In this document: positions 1 through 5,843 of the stretch, in pieces
How positions within the stretch are numbered: the first letter of the stretch is position 1
Layout: each line of letters begins with the position of its first letter
Origin: Candidatus Woesearchaeota archaeon
GTDB lineage: Archaea > Nanobdellota > Nanobdellia > Woesearchaeales > WJKV01
Reading direction: 5' to 3'
Assembly: GCA_019323495.1 (NCBI GenBank)
Contig: JAHWHE010000028.1
Coordinates: 1-10,262 of the forward strand
Length of the DNA: 10,262 bases
Translations under genes and position numbers: made by a program
Notes under the pieces: generated by a model
What the model saw: only the letters and a program-made list of their open reading frames with translations
Told to the model about the DNA's origin: nothing
Database searches by the model: none

Positions 1-128
1 AGGATCCTGGCCAGCTCTTCCATACTGATGTTTGCATGAAAATCTTCTACATTAGCATCAATGTTTACAGCATTGGCTCGTTCAATTCTTTTCTGCAGTT
101 CTGCAAGTATGCTTTCCATCGTTGCCAT
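1..128 (-). CDS. Partial hypothetical protein (N-terminal 42 residues)
   Basis: An open frame runs from an ATG at 128 leftwards to the window edge without a stop, so only the N-terminus is visible. It begins MATMESILAELQKR, which looks helical and charged, and continues with an acidic stretch. I do not recognise the family. The start at 128 is chosen because a TATA-like box (151-158) is centred about 27 nt upstream, as for other leaderless genes in this window; a second in-frame ATG lies three codons later. The gene is divergent from hypA and shares an 89-bp intergenic region with it, so it could belong to the hydrogenase island, but nothing in the residues shows that. The reading frame and promoter are fairly secure; the function is unknown. 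Confidence 0.55.
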   Translation of the reverse strand, partial: MATMESILAELQKRIERANAVNIDANVEDFHANISMEELARI

Positions 129-150
129 AAGACTTTTTATGGTTGAGTGA

Positions 151-158
151 TTTATAAA
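151..158 (-). promoter_or_regulatory. TATA box for the left-edge gene
   Basis: The palindromic sequence TTTATAAA is centred about 27 nt upstream of the ATG at 128 on the minus strand. That spacing predicts transcription starting at or next to the start codon, giving a leaderless mRNA. Confidence 0.5.
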
Positions 159-187
159 GTTTAGCTGTGAATAATAACTTGAGAAGG

Positions 188-197
188 TTTATATATT
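188..197 (+). promoter_or_regulatory. TATA box for the hypA-hydG operon
   Basis: TTTATATATT is centred about 26 nt before the hypA ATG at 218. No Shine-Dalgarno sequence precedes that ATG, so a leaderless operon mRNA is expected. This is the only obvious promoter for the whole maturation operon, whose later genes are spaced by 1 nt or overlap. Confidence 0.6.
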
Positions 198-217
198 AGA
201 ATTCTAACTCTTGCCTT

Positions 218-580
218 ATGCACGAACAAGCATATGTGAATAAAATTATTGAAGTTGCCAAGGAACAGGGAAATGTTGTAGAGATAAAGATAGAAGTAGG
301 TGATCTTGCACCTGTGCCAGCAGAACATTTGGTAGAAGCTATCAAAGCTGTGGAAAAAGACTGGAAGATAGACATCATTGAGAAGAGGGCGACTATCACT
401 TGCGACTGCGGTTATGAAGGCAATCCTTTGATAACAGACAGGACGCATGACACAGTGATCTATGAATGCCCGCGCTGCGGCAACAAGATGCCTGAGATAA
501 TCGATGGCAATGACATCATTCTGAAAGAAGTCGAAGTCAAGGAAGACATCATTGAGGTTGAAGAGGCAGAAGGAGGATAA
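218..580 (+). CDS. hypA: Hydrogenase nickel-insertion protein HypA
   Basis: HypA is the nickel metallochaperone that, usually with the GTPase HypB, delivers Ni to the large subunit of [NiFe] hydrogenases. The 120-aa protein has the normal family length and begins Met-His-Glu; His2 is the family's nickel ligand. The zinc domain has Cys62 and Cys64 (CDCG) and Cys84 and Cys87 (CPRCG). The first pair is therefore CxC rather than the common CxxC, while the second pair is standard. The C-terminus ends in an acidic tail rich in Glu and Ile. The start fits a leaderless transcript from the box at 188-197. It is the first gene of the maturation operon and ends one base before the HypC-HydE ATG; its last codons double as that gene's Shine-Dalgarno. 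No hypB is visible in this window. Confidence 0.93.
   Translation: MHEQAYVNKIIEVAKEQGNVVEIKIEVGDLAPVPAEHLVEAIKAVEKDWKIDIIEKRATITCDCGYEGNPLITDRTHDTVIYECPRCGNKMPEIIDGNDIILKEVEVKEDIIEVEEAEGG
571..576 (+). promoter_or_regulatory. Shine-Dalgarno deciding the HypC-HydE start
   Basis: AGGAGG sits inside the last codons of hypA, five nt before the ATG at 582. It selects this ATG, which places the essential HypC cysteine at residue 2, over an in-frame upstream TTG at 552. Confidence 0.75.
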
Positions 581-581
581 G

Positions 582-1901
582 ATGTGTCTGGCGATACCAG
601 GAAAAGTAGAGTCCATCGCTGGCAACCGAATTCTTATTGATTATCTAGGTGAAAAGCGCGGAGCATTGAATGAAGATTTAGATTTGAACATTGGCGAGTA
701 TGTTTTTGTGCAGGCAGGTTTTGTTATCCAGAAAGTTCCTGAAGACATTGCAGTGGAGAGTTTGAAAATATGGAAAGATAAATTAGGAGAGCTAAAACAG
801 CTGGATCATGCAATCGCATTGAAAAAACTAAACCTCGAGCAAGGATCTGTCAGGTCTGAAATAAAAGCCATACTGGAAAAAGCAGAAAAAAGCGCTCAAT
901 TGACAAGAGAAGAGTTTCTTATGTTGTTGAAAACAAATAATGAAAATGAACTTAGGTTGTTGTATAAGATCGCAAACAAGATAAGACACGATACTATCGG
1001 TAACAGCTGCTGTGTCCACGGAATAATAGAATTCTCGAACTACTGCAAGAACGATTGCAAATACTGCGGTTTAAGATCTGAAAATAGCAAGTTGAAACGT
1101 TATAGAATGGAGGTGGACGAGATCGTTGACGCAGCTGTTGATGCAGTAGAGAATCTCGGTTTCAAAGCGCTTGTATTGCAGTCAGGAGAAGATGCCTATT
1201 ACGCGACAGAGAAATTGGTTGAAATAATTAAAAAAATAAAAGAAAGATGCGGTGTTGTTCTATTCATGAGTGTTGGGGAAAGAGATAAGGAGTGCTATCA
1301 AAAGATGTATGATGCGGGTGCGAAGGGTGTTTTATTCAGGTTCGAGACCAGCAATAAGAATTTGTATGGGCAATTGCATTCTTCATTAAAATACAAAGAT
1401 AGAATAGAACATTTAGAATTCATGGCAGATGTTGGTTTTTTGATTGCGTCCGGCGGATTGATAGGATTGCCAGGACAAACAGAAGAAGATCTTTTGGATG
1501 ATTTATTATATGCAAAAAAACTTAATCTGGAGATGGTAAGTTTCGGACCATTCATTCCGCACGAAAATACGCCGCTGGGAAATACAAAAGTAATTGGTCT
1601 TAATAATATGCTAAAGTTCTTGGCAGTTGCAAGACTGGTTATGCCTGCTGGAAGAATTTTGGTCACAACTGCACTAGAAACTCTCGATAATATTGAAGGG
1701 AGAAGGTTAGGTTTATTAGCAGGCGCAAGTTCCTTCATGATAAACATAACTCCTGCAAAATACAGGGAACTTTACTCTTTATATCCTGACAAGGCAGGAG
1801 CAGGCATGGCAGTAAAAGAATTGATTGACGAAGCAATGGAGATTGCATTATCTCTTGGACGATTGCCTACAGACATCAAAGGTTATTCAAATGATTATTG
1901 A
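582..1901 (+). CDS. HypC-HydE fusion: [NiFe] chaperone joined to radical SAM [FeFe] maturase
   Basis: A 439-aa protein with two maturation modules. Residues 1-75 are HypC: the start MCLAIPGKV has Cys2, the residue that carries the Fe(CN)2CO moiety in HypC proteins, and the fold ends with VFVQAGFVIQKV. The histidine common in that last motif (VHVGF) is Gln44 here. After a short linker, residues from about 91 to 439 are HydE, the radical SAM enzyme that processes the HydG product during [FeFe] H-cluster synthesis. EFSNYCKNDCKYCGLR gives CxxxCxxC at Cys155, Cys159 and Cys162. VLQSGED (198-204), GLIGLPGQT (292-300) and FGPFIPHENTPL (321-332) follow in family order. The auxiliary C-terminal cysteines found in some HydE proteins are absent. 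Two extra cysteines, Cys143 and Cys144, precede the cluster motif. The frame is continuous with no internal stop or good internal start. Fusing at the HypC C-terminus leaves Cys2 free. I am sure of both domains; the joint function is inferred. Confidence 0.93.
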   Translation: MCLAIPGKVESIAGNRILIDYLGEKRGALNEDLDLNIGEYVFVQAGFVIQKVPEDIAVESLKIWKDKLGELKQLDHAIALKKLNLEQGSVRSEIKAILEKAEKSAQLTREEFLMLLKTNNENELRLLYKIANKIRHDTIGNSCCVHGIIEFSNYCKNDCKYCGLRSENSKLKRYRMEVDEIVDAAVDAVENLGFKALVLQSGEDAYYATEKLVEIIKKIKERCGVVLFMSVGERDKECYQKMYDAGAKGVLFRFETSNKNLYGQLHSSLKYKDRIEHLEFMADVGFLIASGGLIGLPGQTEEDLLDDLLYAKKLNLEMVSFGPFIPHENTPLGNTKVIGLNNMLKFLAVARLVMPAGRILVTTALETLDNIEGRRLGLLAGASSFMINITPAKYRELYSLYPDKAGAGMAVKELIDEAMEIALSLGRLPTDIKGYSNDY

Positions 1902-3261
1902 TGAAAAAAGGATATTTTCTGCATTGGAAAATGGAAAAAAAGTAGACAATAATTATTTGTTCAAGACAATCGAAAAAGCACGCAATGCAGAAGGATTGAC
2001 ATTAGATGAGGCAGCAGCTCTTCTCCAGTGCGAGCATCGGGGGTTGCTCGAAAACATGTTCGAAGCTGCAAACGAGGTAAAAAGAAGAATCTATGGTAAC
2101 AGAGTTGTTCTGTTCGCACCACTATATATAAGCAATGAATGTGATAATAGCTGTTTGTATTGTGGGTTTAGAAGAGAAAATCAAGAGTTAGAAAGAATTA
2201 CTTTAACGCAAGAACAAATACGAAGAGAAACAGAAATTCTTGCAAAACAGGGACAGAAAAGAATTCTTTTGGTTGCTTCTGAAAAACACGGCTTGGATTA
2301 CATCGAAAAAGCAATAGAAACAATTTATTCTGTTAACGACGCAACAGACGAGATCAGAAGAATTAATGTAAACATTGCTCCATTATCGCTGGAAGACTTT
2401 AAACGTTTGAAAAATTGCGGCATCGGGACATATCAACTTTTCCAGGAAACTTATCACAGGGAAACTTATGCAAAAATGCATCCAAACGGGCCAAAAGCAA
2501 ACTATAATTGGAGACTGACTGCGATTGACAGGGCGCAGGAAGCAGGCATAGATGATGTGGGCATTGGTGTCTTATTTGGGTTATACGACTTCAAGTTTGA
2601 AGTACTCGCATTGCTGGCACACGCACGATATTTGGACCGAAAATTCAAAGTTGGCCCTCATACAATCTCTGTTCCTCGAATAGAGCCTGCATTGAATGCA
2701 CCCGCTGCAAACAATCCCCCACATCCTGTTTCTGACGAGGATTTCAAAAAGATAGTGGCTGTCTTACGATTGGCAGTGCCATACACAGGAATGATTCTCT
2801 CTACAAGAGAAACCCCTGAGATGAGAAAGCAGGCTCTCGAACTTGGTATTTCGCAGATTAGTGCGGGGTCTCGCACCAGTCCTGGAGGTTATGCAAATGA
2901 TAATGGTAGATGCAAATCGCAATTTGAATTGGAAGATACAAGGCCGTTGCTCGAGGTTGTGGATTGGTTGATAGATTTAGGCTGCGGACCGAGCTTCTGT
3001 ACTGCGTGTTATCGTCTTGGAAGAACAGGCGAAAGATTCATGGGCTTGGCAAAGCCAGGGGACATCCATAGATTTTGCACACCTAATTCCGTCCTTTCCC
3101 TGGAAGAATTCTTATTGAATCATGGGGATCAAAGACTGCAAACAAAAGGCAGGTTTATGATTACAGGCGAGGTAATCAAGATTCAAGATCCTCGATTAAG
3201 ACAAAAGGTATTTGAGGAATTAAAAAATATTGGTAAAGGAGAAAAGGATAGATACATATGA
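1891..3261 (+). CDS. hydG: HydG, radical SAM tyrosine lyase for Fe-CO/CN synthon
   Basis: HydG cleaves tyrosine to make CO and cyanide and releases them bound to iron as a cysteine-ligated Fe-CO/CN synthon, the first step of [FeFe] H-cluster assembly. The 456-aa protein is close to the family's usual length. The radical SAM CxxxCxxC is Cys84, Cys88 and Cys91 (NECDNSCLYCGF). The C-terminal signature CX2CX22C is exact at Cys370, Cys373 and Cys396, starting CTACYRLGRTG; it binds the second cluster with the dangler iron and separates HydG from the related tyrosine lyase ThiH. GPHTISVPR (255-263) lies where the family's dangler-iron histidine is expected. The ATG at 1891 is preferred because it gives a normal HydG start (MIIDEKRIF); it overlaps the HydE stop by 11 nt, so the two are probably translationally coupled. 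An upstream in-frame TTG (1825) would add 22 residues unlike HydG. Both catalytic sites look intact. Confidence 0.95.
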   Translation: MIIDEKRIFSALENGKKVDNNYLFKTIEKARNAEGLTLDEAAALLQCEHRGLLENMFEAANEVKRRIYGNRVVLFAPLYISNECDNSCLYCGFRRENQELERITLTQEQIRRETEILAKQGQKRILLVASEKHGLDYIEKAIETIYSVNDATDEIRRINVNIAPLSLEDFKRLKNCGIGTYQLFQETYHRETYAKMHPNGPKANYNWRLTAIDRAQEAGIDDVGIGVLFGLYDFKFEVLALLAHARYLDRKFKVGPHTISVPRIEPALNAPAANNPPHPVSDEDFKKIVAVLRLAVPYTGMILSTRETPEMRKQALELGISQISAGSRTSPGGYANDNGRCKSQFELEDTRPLLEVVDWLIDLGCGPSFCTACYRLGRTGERFMGLAKPGDIHRFCTPNSVLSLEEFLLNHGDQRLQTKGRFMITGEVIKIQDPRLRQKVFEELKNIGKGEKDRYI

Positions 3262-3641
3262 AAATCTATTGTTTCGGCAATCAGGATATTGAGGAAGACA
3301 AGCTCGCGCTTGAACTCGCAGACGAATTAGTTGTGAAAGGCTTCGAGTTCGTAAAATGTACAAGCCCCGATTTTCTTCAGACAGAAGATAAGGTGCTTGT
3401 TATTTTGGATGTTGTAAAGGACATCGATGATGTTATAATCATCAATGACATTGATAAGATTAAGCAGTACAATATAGTCAGCACGCACGATCTGGACCTT
3501 GGTTTTCATCTAAAACTGTTGAAAGAGATGGGAGAATTACAGAAGTTGACAATAATCGGGCTCCCTCCAAGAATGGATAAAGAAAAAGCAAAACAAAAGA
3601 TAAGAATTCTGTTAAAAGAATTATTCCCAATTCATTTCTAG
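3258..3641 (+). CDS. HycI/HybD-type [NiFe] hydrogenase maturation endopeptidase
   Basis: This peptidase removes the C-terminal tail of the [NiFe] large subunit after nickel insertion. The 127-aa product is shorter than the usual 150 or so. It starts MKIYCFGNQDIEEDKLAL, matching the family GNxxxxDD pattern. The three nickel-sensing ligands of the family (Glu/Asp, Asp, His) align with Asp14, Asp51 (VILDVV) and His77 (STHDLDL), followed by the typical IIGLPP segment at 99-104. The position after Asp51 is Val, where Ala is common. ATGA at 3258-3261 overlaps the hydG stop, so it is co-translated with hydG as the last gene of the operon. Its final 21 bases overlap the end of the convergent large-subunit gene, which is its expected substrate. 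Confidence 0.85.
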   Translation: MKIYCFGNQDIEEDKLALELADELVVKGFEFVKCTSPDFLQTEDKVLVILDVVKDIDDVIIINDIDKIKQYNIVSTHDLDLGFHLKLLKEMGELQKLTIIGLPPRMDKEKAKQKIRILLKELFPIHF

Positions 3642-4928
3642 GAAATGCGTGCTGCAGCTGATGCACGGGTCATACGCCCTTATTAATTTCTCTACATCCA
3701 GCTTGATTTCTTCTTTGTCTTTGCCTAATATTGTGGGTAAAAATGCCTTGATGCTTTCCTGCATGCATCTCAGGTTCTGTGTCGTGGGTGTTGTGATGTT
3801 TGCTCTCTGGCAATAGCCTTGTTTGTCAATCGTATAGTTGTGGAACAGGATGCCTCTCGGCGCTTCGCTCACCCCTATTCCTTTTCTAGCAGCGATAACA
3901 TATGTTTTTGGTTTTTCTGGCTTTACTCTTCCCAGTTCATCGATTATCTCTATGCACCTGTCAACACACCACAAAGATTCAATTGCCTGCGCATTCAGGT
4001 TATGGAACGGATTATAGCTTGGCAAATCGAATTTGATGTATTTCTGGATGTTTTTAGGAAGCCTTTCTGCATTCAGGCAGAATCTTGGCAACGCGCCGAC
4101 CATGTATGTTTTTCCTTCCATGACTGCGAATTCTGCTGTGCTTTTTTCCTGGAAGAATTCCTTCATGTGCTTTTCATAGTCTATTGTCGGAATAGTGCAA
4201 GTTGTTAATCCGCAAGGTTCTTTGTTCTTTTTCTCGTGCACCAGTCCATGTATGCTTCCGTCATACAGATTGTATCTTTTCGGATCAGTGATAGCATAGT
4301 AATCAACGCAGAATTTAAAATTTGGATGTTTGAGGCCATTGAATAATTCAACAGTCTGGACAAAATCAGCTCTTGCTTTTTTCAGTTCTGATTTCAAGCT
4401 GCACAGTTCTTCTTCTGTCGGAAACTTGGATATCCCTCCTATAATGACTGTCAATGGATGCACGTCTCTTCCGCCGACGATATTAACAATGAGATTTCCC
4501 AGCTTCTTCATCCTTAATGCCCTGCTTATCTTGTCCTTGTGCTTAGAAGCCATCTTTATCGCGCTGCCAAAACCATAATAATCAGGAAGAGCAAGGAAAT
4601 ACAGGTGCAATGCGTGCGATTGTATAATCCCTCCAAGATGGATTAGTTCCCTTAGCAATTTTGTCTGCCTGCTTACTGAAATATTCAATGCATTCTCTGC
4701 TGCTTTTGTAGATGTCAATAGATGAACAACAGAACAGACGCCGCATATCCTCGCTGCGATCTGCGGGAGCTCGTTGAATTTCTCACACTGCATTATCCCT
4801 TCAAAGAACCTGTTTCCTTCAAATATGCTGAGATCGCATTTCTTAATTACTCCGTTCTCTATCTTGACATTAAGTCTTGCGTGACCTTCGATCTTTGTTA
4901 TGTGATCCAGCTTGATTACTTTTCCCAT
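3621..4928 (-). CDS. [NiFe] hydrogenase large (catalytic) subunit, group-3-like
   Basis: A 435-aa catalytic subunit that would bind the Ni-Fe(CN)2CO site for reversible H2 oxidation. The N-terminal L1 motif is RICGVC (Cys62 and Cys65, with His69). The C-terminal L2 motif is DPCISCSTH (Cys422, Cys425, His428). Glu14 in TKIEGHA and the EAPRG segment (355-359), whose arginine faces the iron site in characterised enzymes, are present. All four metal-binding cysteines are intact, so it should be an active hydrogenase and not a Complex I-type relative. A seven-residue tail, FLEMNWE, follows His428 and is the predicted target of the convergent peptidase. No transmembrane segment is evident, so it is likely cytoplasmic. 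The gene begins 13 nt after the small-subunit stop and has no strong Shine-Dalgarno. Group 3 (3b/3c-like) is judged from overall form only. Confidence 0.93.
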   Translation of the reverse strand: MGKVIKLDHITKIEGHARLNVKIENGVIKKCDLSIFEGNRFFEGIMQCEKFNELPQIAARICGVCSVVHLLTSTKAAENALNISVSRQTKLLRELIHLGGIIQSHALHLYFLALPDYYGFGSAIKMASKHKDKISRALRMKKLGNLIVNIVGGRDVHPLTVIIGGISKFPTEEELCSLKSELKKARADFVQTVELFNGLKHPNFKFCVDYYAITDPKRYNLYDGSIHGLVHEKKNKEPCGLTTCTIPTIDYEKHMKEFFQEKSTAEFAVMEGKTYMVGALPRFCLNAERLPKNIQKYIKFDLPSYNPFHNLNAQAIESLWCVDRCIEIIDELGRVKPEKPKTYVIAARKGIGVSEAPRGILFHNYTIDKQGYCQRANITTPTTQNLRCMQESIKAFLPTILGKDKEEIKLDVEKLIRAYDPCISCSTHFLEMNWE

Positions 4929-4941
4929 TTTTCAGTAGATT

Positions 4942-5736
4942 TTATTTATTTTTTCTCTTCTTTATTTGCTCAAATTTAGGAACATACTTGCATACTTTTC
5001 CTACATCGATGTTCTTGAAATGCTCAAGTTTATTATAGATTTCCTGTTCACTCAATCCGAATTTCTTGAACAACGCAACTTCAACAGGAATATCTGCTTT
5101 TGTCCTTGGCCCCCTGCATAGATAGCATGGAATGTTTTCCTGCGGGCAAGGCGCATAGCAGCCTCCTCTTGCAACCGCACCAAGGCAAGGCAGTTTCTTT
5201 TTCAGCAGACAGTTTTCGCCTCTTAACGGGCATTGGTCGCAAACAGGCCCTTCGAATTCTTTCTGCGGCTTTCCTTTGATAAAGCTGTTGAAGAATTCTA
5301 AAAACTCCCTCTTAATGATGGGGCAGCCGTACATGTAATAATCAACCTTGACATGCTCGCCTATCCCTGACGCTTTGACACTGTCTTTCAGCATCTCTTG
5401 GTTGTACACATATTTTCCCAGTTGTTCTCGTTCGAGGAAATTCTGCATGCTCGGTATTCCTCCGTGGCACGCGCAAGCGCCAAATGCGACAAGAAATTTG
5501 CTCTTCTTTCTTATAATTTTCAGTTTCTTTATTTCTTTTTTTGTTGTGATTGCACCCTCTACAAACGCCAAGTCAAAAGTTTCCTTTCTGTTCTTTTCAT
5601 TAATCAGGTCAAAGTAAACAAAGTCTGCTTTTTTGAAAAGCTCCATCAGATTGTCAAGAAACAGGACTGTGAACTGGCAGCCTTCACAGCACGTGAACGA
5701 AAATATGCCAACCTTCAACTTCCCCTTTTTTGCCAT
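4942..5736 (-). CDS. [NiFe] hydrogenase small (electron-transfer) subunit, group-3-like
   Basis: The iron-sulphur subunit that carries electrons from the Ni-Fe site. With the start at 5736 it has 264 residues. Proximal-cluster ligands are Cys17 and Cys20 (CCEGC), Cys88 (GACAC) and Cys138 (YGCP). Eight further cysteines (166, 169, 176, 184, 193, 197, 204, 207) are enough for two more [4Fe-4S] clusters, as in the delta subunit of group 3b enzymes. There is no Tat signal, which indicates a cytoplasmic enzyme. The C-terminus is Lys-rich. The ATG at 5736 is preferred over the in-frame ATG at 5754 because a TATA-like box is centred 27 nt upstream of it and the mature-looking start (MAKKGKLKVG) is reached directly; with 5754 the protein gains six residues. 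It is the first gene of a two-gene operon with the large subunit. Confidence 0.92.
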   Translation of the reverse strand: MAKKGKLKVGIFSFTCCEGCQFTVLFLDNLMELFKKADFVYFDLINEKNRKETFDLAFVEGAITTKKEIKKLKIIRKKSKFLVAFGACACHGGIPSMQNFLEREQLGKYVYNQEMLKDSVKASGIGEHVKVDYYMYGCPIIKREFLEFFNSFIKGKPQKEFEGPVCDQCPLRGENCLLKKKLPCLGAVARGGCYAPCPQENIPCYLCRGPRTKADIPVEVALFKKFGLSEQEIYNKLEHFKNIDVGKVCKYVPKFEQIKKRKNK

Positions 5737-5757
5737 AGCATTCAGGTTGCTCATTCC

Positions 5758-5767
5758 CTTTAAATAC
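5758..5767 (-). promoter_or_regulatory. TATA-like box for the hydrogenase structural operon
   Basis: On the minus strand this reads GTATTTAAAG and is centred about 27 nt before the ATG at 5736, predicting a leaderless small-subunit mRNA. A weaker alternative box (5783-5791) would serve the ATG at 5754. Confidence 0.45.
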
Positions 5768-5802
5768 TTTTCTGATAGGATGATTTAAAAATGGGTCAAT
5801 AC

Positions 5803-5812
5803 CTTTAAATAT
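5803..5812 (+). promoter_or_regulatory. TATA box for the divergent paralogue operon
   Basis: CTTTAAATAT is centred about 37 nt before the TTG at 5844, giving an expected start near 5834 and a leader of roughly 10 nt that just includes the G-rich ribosome-binding sequence. The same CTTTAAATA string occurs 45 bp to the left, in the hydrogenase promoter. Confidence 0.45.
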
Positions 5813-5832
5813 TCGAGTTATAACGTTGTTTA

Positions 5833-5840
5833 AGGGGGGA
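5833..5840 (+). promoter_or_regulatory. G-rich ribosome-binding sequence selecting a TTG start
   Basis: AGGGGGGA lies four to five nt before TTG 5844. The only other early in-frame candidates are TTG 5826, which would precede this motif, and ATG 5895, which has no ribosome-binding sequence. Confidence 0.4.
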
Positions 5841-5843
5841 AAA

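Noticed and set aside
161..625. Long open frame on the minus strand opposite hypA (154 codons)
   Set aside because: It lies antisense to an unmistakable HypA and has no promoter or ribosome-binding sequence; its Phe/His/Ile-rich composition is that of an antisense shadow.
800..1901. PylB or BioB as the identity of the radical SAM domain in the fusion
   Set aside because: The order and wording of EFSNYC, VLQSGED, GLPGQT and GPFIPHxxTPL match HydE more closely, and hydG follows directly.
582..1901. Two separate genes, hypC and hydE, rather than a fusion
   Set aside because: The frame is continuous from Cys2 through the HydE stop, with no stop codon in the linker and no ATG with a ribosome-binding sequence near the HydE domain boundary.
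1891..3261. ThiH (thiamine thiazole tyrosine lyase) as an alternative to HydG
   Set aside because: ThiH lacks the C-terminal CX2CX22C cluster motif, which is exact here (Cys370, Cys373, Cys396).
3621..5736. Complex I or Ech-type relatives that have lost the Ni-Fe site
   Set aside because: All four L1/L2 cysteines and the cleavable C-terminal tail are present in the large subunit.
5398..5763. 121-codon plus-strand frame inside the hydrogenase small subunit gene
   Set aside because: It is antisense to conserved cysteine motifs of the small subunit, and its product is low-complexity Phe/Ser/Cys-rich with no start signal.
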